A stretch of DNA of 36,940 nucleotides from Pseudomonas sp. AOB-7 (GTDB lineage Bacteria; Pseudomonadota; Gammaproteobacteria; Pseudomonadales; Pseudomonadaceae): contig NZ_RFFK01000021.1 in the NCBI RefSeq assembly GCF_003696305.1, positions 1-36,940 on the forward strand, in the 5' to 3' direction. The notes beneath the pieces are model-generated. The model was not told the DNA's origin. It was given only the letters and a program-made list of their open reading frames with translations, and searched no databases. Positions within the stretch are counted from its first letter, which is position 1. Every line of letters starts with the position of its first letter. Of this stretch, positions 15,782-24,019 are shown piece after piece. A program made the translations under genes and the position numbers.

Positions 15782-16963
15782 ATGGCTCAGCTCTACAGTG
15801 CGCGCAGTCGCGCCATCGAACCCTTTCACGTCATGGCCTTGCTGGCGCGGGCCAACGAACTGCAGGCCGCCGGCCACGATGTCATCCACCTGGAAATCGG
15901 CGAGCCGGATTTCACCACTGCCGCGCCCATAGTCGAGGCCGGCCAGGCGGCGCTGGCCGCCGGCCACACTCGCTACACCGCGGCGCGCGGTGTGCCGGCC
16001 CTGCGCCAGGCCATCGCCGACTTCTACGGTGCGCGACATCGGCTAAGCATAGACCCTGAACGCATCCTCATTACCCCCGGTGGCTCCGGCGCGCTGTTGC
16101 TGGCCGCGAGCCTGCTGGTCGACCCGGGCAAGCACTGGCTGCTGGCCGACCCCGGTTACCCCTGCAACCGCCATTTCCTGCGCCTGGTGGAAGGTGCCGC
16201 GCAACTGGTGCCGGTCGGCCCCGAGGTGCGTTACCAGCTGACCCCGCAACTGGTGGAGCGGCATTGGGATTCGGACAGCGTCGGCGCGCTGGTCGCCTCG
16301 CCGGCCAACCCTACCGGCACCCTGCTGCACAAGGACGAGATGGCGGCGCTGGCCGCCTGCCTCAAGCAGCGTGGCGGCCATCTGGTGGTGGACGAGATCT
16401 ACCACGGCCTGACCTACGGCTGTGACGCTGCCAGCGTGCTGGAAGTGGACGACGAGGCCTTCGTGCTCAACAGTTTCTCCAAATATTTCGGCATGACCGG
16501 CTGGCGCCTCGGCTGGCTGGTGGCGCCGGAAAACGCGGTGCCCGAGCTGGAGAAACTGGCGCAGAACCTCTACATCAGTGCGCCGTCCATGGCCCAGCAT
16601 GCCGCGCTGGCCTGTTTCCAGCCGGCCACCCTGGCGATTCTCGAAGAGCGCCGCCACGAGTTCCAGCGCCGCCGCGACTACCTGCTGCCGGCGCTGCGCG
16701 AGCTGGGCTTCGGTATCGCCGTGGAGCCTGAAGGCGCCTTCTATCTATACGCGGACATCTCGGCCTTCGGCGGCGACGCCTTCGCCTTCTGTCGCCACTT
16801 CATCGAGACCGAGTACGTGGCCTTCACCCCGGGGCTGGATTTCGGCCGCCACCAGGCCGGCCATCATGTGCGCTTCGCCTATACGCAGAACCTCGAGCGC
16901 CTGGAGCAGGCGGTCGAGCGCATCGCCCGCGGCTTGAGCAGCTGGAACCCCGATGCGCTTTGA
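15782..16963 (+). CDS. Class I/II pyridoxal-phosphate aminotransferase
   Basis: A 393-residue fold-type I aminotransferase. The opening block VIHLEIGEPDF, the TPGGSGALLLA motif that binds the cofactor phosphate (near 97), SPANPTGT (near 175), VVDEIYHGL (near 205) and NSFSKYFGMTGWRLGW (near 230, with the Schiff-base lysine) are all intact. The C-terminal substrate arginine lies in HHVRFAY. It is close to aspartate/alanine-type enzymes (AspC/AlaA-like), but its amino donor and acceptor cannot be fixed from sequence alone. Its last 11 bases overlap sfsA, so both are read from one mRNA. The gene order dksA-divergent-aminotransferase-sfsA is conserved in Pseudomonas. Confidence 0.9.
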   Translation: MAQLYSARSRAIEPFHVMALLARANELQAAGHDVIHLEIGEPDFTTAAPIVEAGQAALAAGHTRYTAARGVPALRQAIADFYGARHRLSIDPERILITPGGSGALLLAASLLVDPGKHWLLADPGYPCNRHFLRLVEGAAQLVPVGPEVRYQLTPQLVERHWDSDSVGALVASPANPTGTLLHKDEMAALAACLKQRGGHLVVDEIYHGLTYGCDAASVLEVDDEAFVLNSFSKYFGMTGWRLGWLVAPENAVPELEKLAQNLYISAPSMAQHAALACFQPATLAILEERRHEFQRRRDYLLPALRELGFGIAVEPEGAFYLYADISAFGGDAFAFCRHFIETEYVAFTPGLDFGRHQAGHHVRFAYTQNLERLEQAVERIARGLSSWNPDAL

Positions 16964-17660
16964 TCCGCCACTGGAGGAGGGGCGGCTGCTGCGCCGCTAC
17001 AAGCGCTTTCTCGCCGATATCGAGAGCGTCAGCGGCGAGGCGCTGACCATCCACTGCGCCAACACCGGCTCGATGCTCAACTGCATGAGCGCGGGCTGCC
17101 GGGTGTGGTTCAGCCGCAGCAACGACCCCAAACGCAAGCTGCCGGGTAGCTGGGAGCTGAGCGAAACGCCACAGGGGCGCCTGGCCTGCATCAATACCGC
17201 GCGGGCCAATTCGCTGGTGGAGGAGGCGCTGCGCGCCGGGCTGATCGCCGAGCTGGCCGGTTTCGTTGCGCTCAAGCGCGAGGTGCCCTACGGGGTGGAG
17301 AACAGCCGCGCCGATTTTCGCCTGGATTACCCCGACGGCCCGGCCTATGTCGAGGTCAAGAGCGTGACCCTGGGTTTCCCCGACACGGACGTGGCGGCCT
17401 TTCCCGATGCGGTGACCGCGCGCGGCGCCAGGCACCTGCGCGAGCTGGCCGCGCTGGCGCGTGCCGGGGTGCGCACGGTGCAGCTTTACTGCGTGAACCT
17501 GTCCGGTATTCGCGCTGTGCGCGCCGCCGAGGAGATCGACCCGGCCTACGCCGCCGGCCTGCGCGAGGCCAGGGCGGCCGGCGTGGAAGTGCTGGCCTAC
17601 GGCGCCGAGATCAGCCCCGCAGGTATCGCCCTGATGCGCAGGCTGGAGGTGTTGGCGTAG
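16953..17660 (+). CDS. sfsA: DNA/RNA nuclease SfsA
   Basis: A 235-residue SfsA (sugar fermentation stimulation) protein. It has an N-terminal OB-like region (RYKRFLADIE, then HCANTGSM) and a C-terminal PD-(D/E)xK nuclease-like core with VENSRADFRL, YVEVKSVTL and the FPDAVTARGARHL motif. The putative metal ligands (Asp of SRADF, Glu and Lys of VEVKS) are present. In E. coli SfsA was linked to maltose metabolism, and the family is now regarded as nuclease-like; its cellular target is uncertain. It overlaps the aminotransferase gene by 11 bp and converges with the Rieske gene across a hairpin pair. Confidence 0.93.
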   Translation: MRFDPPLEEGRLLRRYKRFLADIESVSGEALTIHCANTGSMLNCMSAGCRVWFSRSNDPKRKLPGSWELSETPQGRLACINTARANSLVEEALRAGLIAELAGFVALKREVPYGVENSRADFRLDYPDGPAYVEVKSVTLGFPDTDVAAFPDAVTARGARHLRELAALARAGVRTVQLYCVNLSGIRAVRAAEEIDPAYAAGLREARAAGVEVLAYGAEISPAGIALMRRLEVLA

Positions 17661-17730
17661 GCCGGACATGGTGCAGCCTTGTCTGGCACGGGAATGTGGC
17701 GACGGTGGACAAGCCTGCGGCATGTCCACC
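17661..17730. repeat. Tandem hairpins between sfsA and the Rieske gene
   Basis: Two stems fill the whole 70-bp convergent gap. The first is GCCGGACA (17661-17668) with TGTCTGGC (17680-17687), one mismatch. The second is GGTGGACA (17704-17711) with TGTCCACC (17723-17730), perfect. Both hold related GCAGCC/GCCTGC loops. They probably end both converging transcripts and look like members of a dispersed hairpin repeat. Confidence 0.5.
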
Positions 17731-18048
17731 CTAGGCCTCTATCCAGATACCTTCGGCGTCCTCGCGGCACTCGATGGCCTGCAGCGCCTGCCCGGCGCAG
17801 GGCCCGGCGACGCATTCGCCGGAGTCGATCAGAAACAGCGCGCCGTGGGTGGCGCACTGGATCAGGCTGCCGCTGTCGTCGAGAAAGCGGTCCGCCTGCC
17901 ACTCCAGCGGCACGCCGCGGTGCGGGCAGCGATTGAGGTAGGCATGCACGCGGCCGTCCTTGCGCACGGCGAGCAGGTTCAACTGGTCGAGCAGAAAGCC
18001 CCGGCTCTGGCCTTCGGCCAGCTCGCTCGGGGCGCATAGGCGGATCAT
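17731..18048 (-). CDS. Rieske (2Fe-2S) protein
   Basis: A 105-residue single-domain Rieske protein. The cluster ligands are visible in the two boxes CPHRGVPL (near 40) and CATHGALF (near 66), each giving one Cys and one His. The spacing is that of small soluble Rieske ferredoxins and NirD-like proteins, with no membrane anchor. It probably carries electrons for an oxygenase or assimilatory reductase, but no partner gene is adjacent. The ATG at 18048 has GGAGA upstream. An in-frame extension to about 18102 exists but runs into the decayed haem-receptor DNA and was rejected. Confidence 0.85.
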   Translation of the reverse strand: MIRLCAPSELAEGQSRGFLLDQLNLLAVRKDGRVHAYLNRCPHRGVPLEWQADRFLDDSGSLIQCATHGALFLIDSGECVAGPCAGQALQAIECREDAEGIWIEA

Positions 18049-18186
18049 CGCGGTCTCCGTTTCAGGTGGCGCGATTATCCCGCAGGAAGAAAGGGGGCGC
18101 ATCCCTGCGCCAAGCAGAACCGCAGAACTGCCAGGACGCCGGGGCGCGTAAGCTGCGCCCTGGCTTGCTGTAGTAGTGGCCGCCGG

Positions 18187-18410
18187 TTGCCAGTAGACGA
18201 TGCTTTCCGCCCAGTCGAGCGCGCCGCTGGCGTCCCGGGCCTGGAAGCGATGGTCGAACGACAGGCGCTGGCGCTCGTTGCTTTCGCGGGCGTCGTGTGA
18301 GCGGGGCAGGTGGCCGTGCCCTGGTTGATGCGGCTGTCGATGTCCTCTTCGCGCTCCAAGCGCTCGGCGGTCAGGCCCAGGCGGTGGCCGCCCTGCAGCT
18401 GCTGCAGCGG
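18187..18410 (-). pseudogene. Remnant of a TonB-dependent haem receptor (phuR-like)
   Basis: Two short stretches of a TonB-dependent outer-membrane receptor barrel, in different minus-strand frames. The first (from 18410) reads GHRLGLTAERLEREED and on to SRINQG. The second (18294-18187) reads SNERQRLSFDHRFQARD and on to AESIVYWQ. These alternating-strand patterns, with an SxRxRLSFDYRF-type strand, are typical of the haem/haemoglobin receptor family, normally about 750 residues. Only about 75 codons remain, with a frameshift near 18295 and a TAG at 18413-18411. The orientation, divergent from phuU, fits the P. aeruginosa phuR-phuSTUVW layout. Assignment is by pattern recognition, not alignment. 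Sequence 18049-18186 shows only hairpins (18142-18160) and no gene. Confidence 0.6.
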
Positions 18411-18414
18411 CTAG

Positions 18415-18567
18415 CAGGCGCTGTCCAGCGAGGCGCTGCCGGCGCTAGACCCGACCCTGCAGGTCGGCGGCCTCGGCTCGCGCGTGCCGGATGGGCTGGC
18501 GATGCTGGCCGCGGGCTTTTATCCTGCCAGCCAACCTCAGACCGCCGAAGCCCAGCGCCAGCCATGA
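18415..18567 (+). pseudogene. 3' remnant of a haem ABC transporter binding protein (phuT-like)
   Basis: An open frame of 50 codons with no start signal, preceded by an in-frame TAG (18412-18414). It ends in TGA at 18565-18567, overlapping the phuU ATG. It reads ALPALDPTLQ followed by VGGLGSRVPDGLAMLAAGF and YPA. This resembles the C-terminus of haem periplasmic binding proteins (PhuT/HmuT), which end in an LGFGPRxPxAxxxLxxxLYP-like helix. The position directly before the permease and the ATGA overlap are those expected for phuT. The rest of phuT and all of phuS are absent. The assignment is plausible but rests on a short match. Confidence 0.5.
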
Positions 18568-19603
18568 CTCCCACCCTTCAAGCACGCCCATTGTTCATCG
18601 CCCTGGGCCTGTTGCTCGTACTCGCACTCTGGCTGTCGCTGGCCCTGGGGCCGGTCAGCCTGGCGCTGGGCGATACCCTGCGGGCGGCCTTGCGCCTGCT
18701 CGGTCTGCCCCTGGCCGGCGACGCGGCGGTCGAGCAGGCCGAGCTGATCCTGGCGCAGATCCGCATGCCGCGTACCCTGCTCGGGCTGACGGTGGGCATG
18801 GTCCTGGCCTTGTGCGGGGTGGCCATGCAGGGGCTGTTCCGCAACCCGCTGGCCGATCCCGGCCTGGTCGGCGTGTCCAGCGGCGCGGCGCTGGGGGCGG
18901 CGCTCGCGATAGTTGGCGGCGCCGCGTTCGGCGGCCTGCCGGAGGCCTTCGCCCCCTATCTGCTGTCCGCTTGCGCCTTCGTCGGCGGCCTGCTGGTCAC
19001 CGCCCTGGTCTACCGCCTGGGGCGGCGCGACGGGCAGACCAGCGTCGCCACCATGCTGCTGGCCGGCATCGCCCTCACCGCCCTGGCGGGGGCGGCCATC
19101 GGCCTGTTCACCTACCTCGCCGACGACGCCACCCTGCGCACCCTGACCTTCTGGAACCTGGGCAGCCTCAACGGCGCCAGCTACGCCCGGCTCTGGCCGC
19201 TGCTGCTGGCCACCGCGGCGGTGGCGCTGTGGTTGCCGCGTCGCGCGCGTGCCTTGAACGCGCTGCTGCTGGGCGAATCCGAGGCGCGCCACCTGGGTTT
19301 CGAGGTGGAGCGGCTCAAGCGTGAACTGGTGTTCTGTACCGCGCTGGGCGTCGGCGCCGCGGTGGCGGCGGCCGGCCTGATCGGCTTTATCGGTTTGGTG
19401 GTGCCGCACCTGATGCGCCTGCTGGTCGGCCCCGACCATCGTCTGCTGCTGCCGGCCTCGGCGCTGGCCGGCGCCAGCCTACTGTTGTTGGCCGACCTCG
19501 CCGCGCGCCTGGTGCTGGCGCCGGCCGAGCTGCCGATTGGCATCGTCACCGCGCTGATAGGCGCGCCGTTCTTCCTTTATCTGCTGGTGCGGGGGCGGAG
19601 CTG

Positions 19604-19604
<1 letters not shown>
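18564..19604 (+). CDS. phuU: Haem ABC transporter permease (FecCD family)
   Basis: A 346-residue inner-membrane permease of the FecCD/BtuC family (HmuU/PhuU), with about 9-10 hydrophobic segments. Typical motifs are RMPRTLLGLTVGMVLALCGVAMQGLFRNPLA-type (here near residues 70-95), GVSSGAALGA (near 105), and the cytoplasmic coupling helix region LGESEARHLGF (near 235), followed by GFIGLVVPHLMRLLVG (near 273). It would carry haem from a periplasmic binding protein into the cytoplasm. The start was placed at 18564 because the upstream in-frame sequence is decayed phuT/phuR DNA. Its stop overlaps the phuV start (TGATG). With phuT broken, its partner and promoter are unclear. Confidence 0.9.
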
Positions 19605-20371
<767 letters not shown>

Positions 20372-20387
20372 CGATTCAGGGGCATCC

Positions 20388-21272
20388 ATGCGCATCCTTC
20401 TGCTCTGCTGTCTGGTTCTGGTCGCAGCCTGTCAGTCCCGCGAGGTGCTGCCGCCGCCTGCGCCCATCGCGCCGCTGGGGCGCGAGCACGCCGACCTCGG
20501 CCGCATCCTCGAGCTGGCCAGCGGTCGCTCGATCAGCCCGCAGCAGCTGGTCGAGCAGCTAGCAGGGGCCGAGCGGGTGCTGGTCGGCGAGCAGCATGAC
20601 AATCCCGATCACCATGCCCTGCAGCTGTGGCTGTCACGCGAGCTGGCAAAACGGCGCCCGCAGGGCAGCGTGCTGCTGGAAATGCTCACGCCCGATCAGC
20701 AGGACAAGGTCGCCGCCGCCCAGGCCGCCGCCCGCGCCGGTCGACTGCCCGGCGACCCCTTTGGCGCGCTGAGCTGGCAGCCGGGCTGGGACTGGTCGTT
20801 GTACGGGCCGCTGGTGTTGCACCAGCTGCGCCAGCCCTATCCGTTGCTGGCGGCCAATCTGCAGCGCGCCGAGATTCTGCAGATCTACCGGCAGCGGCCG
20901 GCCCTGCAGGGCGAGCGCTCCGCGGCGGCGCAGGTGCAGGCCAGGCTGCTGGAGGATATCCGCGAGTCGCATTGCCAGCTGCTGCCGGACAGTCAGCTGC
21001 CGGCCATGCTCGCCGTGCAGCAGCAGCGCGACCGACGCATGGCCGAGGCGCTGCTGGCGGCGCCGCGGCCGAGCCTGCTGCTGGCCGGGGCCTTCCATGT
21101 GCGCAAGGATCTGGGCGTGCCGCTGCACCTGGCCGACCTCGGCGCCGGCGCGGGGCAGGCGGTGCTGATCCTCGCCGAGGTCGGCAAGCCAGTTAGCGCC
21201 GCGCAGGCCGACTACGCCTGGTTCACCGCGGCGCAGCCGCAGCAGGATCACTGCGCCAAACTGCGACCCTAG
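20388..21272 (+). CDS. phuW: ChaN-family haem-binding lipoprotein (PhuW-like)
   Basis: A 294-residue ChaN (DUF399) lipoprotein. The signal peptide MRILLLCCLVLVAAC ends in a lipobox (VAAC), so the protein is a probable membrane-anchored lipoprotein. Family hallmarks are VLVGEQHDNPDHH (near residue 65), LLEMLTPDQQ (near 98) and LLLAGAFHVRKDLGVP (near 228) with conserved histidines. ChaN of Campylobacter binds stacked haems in a dimer, suggesting a haem-storage or delivery role. Third gene of the phuUVW unit, with a short gap containing a GGGGC-rich ribosome-binding stretch. The gene downstream on the other strand is the small RNA prrF. Confidence 0.82.
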   Translation: MRILLLCCLVLVAACQSREVLPPPAPIAPLGREHADLGRILELASGRSISPQQLVEQLAGAERVLVGEQHDNPDHHALQLWLSRELAKRRPQGSVLLEMLTPDQQDKVAAAQAAARAGRLPGDPFGALSWQPGWDWSLYGPLVLHQLRQPYPLLAANLQRAEILQIYRQRPALQGERSAAAQVQARLLEDIRESHCQLLPDSQLPAMLAVQQQRDRRMAEALLAAPRPSLLLAGAFHVRKDLGVPLHLADLGAGAGQAVLILAEVGKPVSAAQADYAWFTAAQPQQDHCAKLRP

Positions 21273-21387
21273 GACCTGTCGCCGAGTCACCTGGCCAGCA
21301 CGCACTCGCCGCAGGCAGTACGCCGACGGCCAATGGCGGACTGTTCGCCGGCGTTCCCGAGCCCGCCCTAGGGGCTTCTGCACAGGC

Positions 21388-21502
21388 AAAAAAAGACCCG
21401 GCAAGAGCCGGGTCAATAACCGTGATTAGCCTGATGAGGAGATAGTCTGAAGAGTCCGACTGAATGGTCTCTTTAGCTTATCGGCTGATCTCGCGACCAG
21501 TT
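21388..21502 (-). ncRNA. prrF: PrrF iron-responsive small RNA (single copy)
   Basis: A 115-base RNA on the minus strand starting AACTGGTCGCGAGATCAGCC and including the conserved pairing segment CTCCTCATCAGGCTAATCA (around 21423-21443). It ends in a perfect terminator with seven U's. PrrF RNAs are the Pseudomonas counterparts of RyhB: made when iron is scarce, they repress mRNAs for iron-rich proteins such as sodB and TCA-cycle enzymes. The position between phuW and cbpA is the prrF1-prrF2 position of P. aeruginosa. Only one copy is present; 21273-21387 shows no second copy or other feature. Confidence 0.93.
21395..21414 (-). terminator. Rho-independent terminator of prrF
   Basis: Perfect 8-bp stem GACCCGGC / GCCGGGTC (21395-21402 with 21407-21414), loop of four, followed on the minus strand by seven T's (21394-21388). 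Confidence 0.92.
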
Positions 21503-21503
21503 G

Positions 21504-21536
21504 AGATAATAATAACAATTCTCATTTAATAGTCAA
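21504..21536 (-). promoter_or_regulatory. Fur-regulated promoter of prrF
   Basis: On the minus strand TTGACT (21536-21531), 16 bases, TATTAT (21514-21509), then the prrF start 7 bases on. Between and over the -10 lies AATGAGAATTGTTATTATT, matching the Fur box (alternating GATAAT/GAGAAT units). Fur-Fe would block the promoter in iron-replete cells. This is the only AT-rich Fur-like site seen in the phu-prrF region. Confidence 0.88.
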
Positions 21537-21628
21537 CGGCTTTTTGAGAATTTTTCTCAGCGCCTTTTCCTGTGCCCAGAAAGGCAAACCCACGGCGCCT
21601 GGCCGGGGTTGGTGTGCCGCGCGCGGAC

Positions 21629-22426
21629 TCAGGACGCAGCCGGCTGGCGCAGCTGGGTGACTTCCTTGTTGAGCAGGTCGATGCGCCGCGCCATGCTCTC
21701 GATCAGGCTGTGGGCGATGCGCGGGTTGCTCTGCATCAGGCTGAGGAATTGCTCCTTGGGAATCACCATCACCGTGCAGGGCTCGCTGGCCACCACCGTG
21801 GCGCTGCGCTTCTCGCGGGTGAACACGGCCATGGCGCCGAAGATCTCGTCCTTCTGCACGTCGCCGACCTTCTGCCCGTCGACGTAGGCCTCGGCGTGGC
21901 CCTCGATGATGATGAACACGTGATCGGCTTCGTCGCCCTGGTGGATCAGCTCCTCGCCGGCGGCGAAGTGCTGGAAACCGGTGGCCGGGCGAATCTCCGG
22001 CTGCTTCAGGCGCGCCAGGGCGTCGGAGAGCAGGGCGGTGTGGCCGATCAGGTAGTGGATGAACTGTTCCTGGCGCTGCTCGCTGGCGTAGATGTGCTGG
22101 AACACTTCGCTGCGCGAGTAGGGAATCAGGCTGATCGGCTCCTCGCTGCTGTAGCGGCAGCTCGGCAGGTCGATGCCCTGGCGCAGGCCGACCAGGTCGC
22201 CTTCCTGCAGGTAGAACAGCGGCCGTTCGTCGACTACCGCGTGGAGCAGGCCATTCTCGATGATGAACAACTGGTTGCCCGGCAGCACCTGGGCCAGGTC
22301 CTCGACCCGTTCCAGACGCAGCGGCGCACCGACGGCCTGTAGCCCTTCCAGCAGCTGCGTGGGGATGCTCTGCAGGCGGTTGATCAGCTGATCGGCGTAG
22401 GCCGGTTGCTCCCCGAGTAAATACAT
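21629..22426 (-). CDS. cbpA: Cyclic nucleotide-binding protein CbpA
   Basis: A 265-residue protein with two cyclic-nucleotide-binding-like beta barrels. The first (about 25-120) is degenerate; the second (about 140-255) carries GEELIHQGDEADHVFII and the phosphate-binding cassette region FGAMAVFTREKRSATVVA. No helix-turn-helix is visible, so it is not a Crp-type regulator. In P. aeruginosa the gene beside prrF encodes CbpA, a polarly localised cAMP-binding protein, and this matches by position and architecture. AAGGA lies before the ATG at 22426. A candidate promoter is at 22480-22508. It is read towards prrF with a 126-bp gap from its stop to the prrF start. Confidence 0.78.
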   Translation of the reverse strand: MYLLGEQPAYADQLINRLQSIPTQLLEGLQAVGAPLRLERVEDLAQVLPGNQLFIIENGLLHAVVDERPLFYLQEGDLVGLRQGIDLPSCRYSSEEPISLIPYSRSEVFQHIYASEQRQEQFIHYLIGHTALLSDALARLKQPEIRPATGFQHFAAGEELIHQGDEADHVFIIIEGHAEAYVDGQKVGDVQKDEIFGAMAVFTREKRSATVVASEPCTVMVIPKEQFLSLMQSNPRIAHSLIESMARRIDLLNKEVTQLRQPAAS

Positions 22427-22479
22427 AACCGTAATTCCTTGAACTGGCTGGGCTGGCTGACCACACGAAGGTCCCTGAA

Positions 22480-22508
22480 ACAATAGGCTGCGGCGCCTTG
22501 CGCGTAAA
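22480..22508 (-). promoter_or_regulatory. Candidate sigma-70 promoter of cbpA
   Basis: On the minus strand TTTACG (22508-22503), 17 bases, TATTGT (22485-22480). The transcript would start about 47 bases before the cbpA ATG. It lies in the 105-bp cbpA-tfoX gap. Confidence 0.45.
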
Positions 22509-22531
22509 TCCTCTCGCGCTGGGGTTGTGAG

Positions 22532-22804
22532 CTAGCTCTTGTTGTAGCTCTGGGCTTCGTCGAGGCGGCCGTTGAGTTCGGCCTTGTGCGCCGGCGGCAG
22601 CTCGTTCCAGTGCACGTCGAGCAGGGCGCCCTCGATGGCGTAGAGCAGCACCTTGGAGGCGCGAAAACCGCGGGCGCGCACCGCACGATAGGCGCCGACC
22701 GCGCCGTAGCGACGCAGGTCGTTGGCGCTGTGGATGCCGACGGCGTGCAGCCATTGCGCCGAGGTCTTGCCCAGGTTTTTCAGGTGTTGCAGCTCGTCGT
22801 TCAT
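22532..22804 (-). CDS. TfoX C-terminal domain protein
   Basis: A 90-residue protein consisting only of a TfoX/Sxy C-terminal-like helix-hairpin-helix domain: LKNLGKTSAQWLHAVGIHSANDLRRYGAVGAYRAV-type pattern over residues 5-45, then LLYAIEGALLDVHWNELP near 55-72. Full-length TfoX regulates natural competence, but this short form lacks the N-terminal domain and its role in Pseudomonas is unknown. GGAGG lies 6 bases ahead of the ATG at 22804. It is 31 bp downstream of the methyltransferase gene on the same strand and probably shares its transcript. Confidence 0.85.
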   Translation of the reverse strand: MNDELQHLKNLGKTSAQWLHAVGIHSANDLRRYGAVGAYRAVRARGFRASKVLLYAIEGALLDVHWNELPPAHKAELNGRLDEAQSYNKS

Positions 22805-22835
22805 CGGGCCTCCATGCATGGCGTGAGGAAGAGGT

Positions 22836-23585
22836 TCACGTAGGCGTGCCTGCCAAGAAGTGTAGCGGCCAATTGACAGTGCGCCGCTCGCCTTCGTCGC
22901 CCCAGGCGGCGCGCAGCGCCGGCGTCAGTTCGGCCACCGGGTCGCGGCCGTGACGCTGTTCCCAGCGTTGCACCGCCGACCAGGTGCGCAGGTAGCCGAG
23001 CAGTTGTGCTAGGTCCCAGTGCGCCGAGAGGGCGAAGGGCGGCACTGGCAGGGGCTGCAGCGGCGCCTGGATATCGCGGTAGCCGGCATCGACGCTGCCG
23101 CGGCCCGTCGGCCAGCAGCCGGCCAGGGTGCTGGCGTAGAAGTGCTCGATCAGCGGATCGAGCCGCGCATCGATGCTCATCAGGCTGTAACACCAGGCGC
23201 AGAACAGCCCGCCAGGGCGCAGCAGACGGGCGACTTCGGCGAAGAACGCGGCGTCGGCGAACCAGTGCAGGGCCTGGGCGACGACGACCAGGTCGATGCT
23301 GGCGTCGGCCAGCGGCTGCCTGCGCGCATCGGCTGCCAGCAGGTGCAGGCCGGCGGCCGCGGGCGTTTGCGCCAGCTGGGCGGCGCTGGCGTCGCAGGCC
23401 AGCACCCGTTCGAAGTGGCGCAGCAGGGGAAGGCTGGCCTGGCCGTTGCCGCAGGCGATATCCAGCGCCAGGCGCCGGCCCGGGCTGTGTGCGGCCAGCC
23501 AGTCGAACAGGGCGTCCGGGTAGGCCGGGCGGAAGCTGGCGTAGGCGTCGGCGCGCGCGCCGAACAGTTGGGCGACGTCGCTCAT
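22836..23585 (-). CDS. Class I SAM-dependent methyltransferase
   Basis: A 249-residue methyltransferase with the Rossmann-like SAM fold. Motif I is LDIACGNGQAS (near residue 41), an acidic residue ending strand 2 is in VLACDASA (near 62), and motif IV is the DLVVVAQALHWF region (near 98). The ALHWF signature and the opening VAQLFGARADAYASFRPAYP are typical of the SmtA/Tam-like family (methyltransf_11), close to trans-aconitate methyltransferases, but the substrate is unknown. Its start is one base after the stop of the pentapeptide-repeat gene, so the two are tightly coupled. Confidence 0.85.
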   Translation of the reverse strand: MSDVAQLFGARADAYASFRPAYPDALFDWLAAHSPGRRLALDIACGNGQASLPLLRHFERVLACDASAAQLAQTPAAAGLHLLAADARRQPLADASIDLVVVAQALHWFADAAFFAEVARLLRPGGLFCAWCYSLMSIDARLDPLIEHFYASTLAGCWPTGRGSVDAGYRDIQAPLQPLPVPPFALSAHWDLAQLLGYLRTWSAVQRWEQRHGRDPVAELTPALRAAWGDEGERRTVNWPLHFLAGTPT

Positions 23586-23586
23586 G

Positions 23587-23931
23587 TCACTTGCTGCGAT
23601 AGCGCAGACGGGTGCCGAAATTCACCGACATGAGAATTTCGTCCGCGCTCAGTTCGACCGGAAAGTAGGCGCCGGAAATCTGCGCGTGGGCCAGGCTGGC
23701 GCCCTCCAGCTGGGCGTGGCGCAAATCCAGGCCGCGCAGGTCGGCGCCGCGGAAGTAGGCGTCGGTGAAGATCACCCCGGCGGCGTCCAGGCTGCGCAGG
23801 TCGAGCCCGCGAAAGTCGCCGCCGGACAGGTCGACGGCGACGTCCGTAGGTTTCTGGGCGTTGAAGGCGGCGATGTCGTCGTTGCGCAGCAGGCGATAGA
23901 GCGGGTGGTCGAGCTGGCGTGGCTGGCTCAT
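23587..23931 (-). CDS. Pentapeptide-repeat protein
   Basis: A 114-residue protein with a short run of pentapeptide repeats A(D/N)LxX in residues 38-85 (for example DLSGGDFRGLDLRSLD and ADLRGLDLRHAQLEGA), which form a right-handed four-sided beta helix. Four to eight turns are too few for a gyrase-protecting Qnr-type protein, and the function is unknown. The ATG at 23931 fits a promoter whose -10 TATACT (23965-23960) would start the transcript near 23953. An upstream GTG at 23955 would then be at the very mRNA end and was not chosen. It is the first gene of a leftward cluster with the methyltransferase and TfoX-like genes. Confidence 0.82.
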   Translation of the reverse strand: MSQPRQLDHPLYRLLRNDDIAAFNAQKPTDVAVDLSGGDFRGLDLRSLDAAGVIFTDAYFRGADLRGLDLRHAQLEGASLAHAQISGAYFPVELSADEILMSVNFGTRLRYRSK

Positions 23932-23959
23932 GAGGGTTACCGGTGGCGAGTTCACCGGC

Positions 23960-23965
23960 AGTATA
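23960..23965 (-). promoter_or_regulatory. Candidate -10 box for the pentapeptide-repeat cluster
   Basis: TATACT on the minus strand, 29 bases before the ATG at 23931, with a weak CGGGCA at the -35 position 17 bases upstream. Confidence 0.4.
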
Positions 23966-24019
23966 GAAGCCGCGCCGCGCTTTGCCCGGCGCGGCGTGCC
24001 AACTTGTGGTGGGCGGGAC

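Noticed and set aside
18297..18563. N-terminal extension of the phuU permease by 89 residues
   Set aside because: The extension reads decayed receptor/binding-protein DNA out of frame; FecCD permeases of about 345 residues begin near MTPTLQARPLF.
21273..21387. Search for a second prrF copy downstream of the first
   Set aside because: No CTCATCAGG core, terminator or Fur-like AT-rich box is present there.
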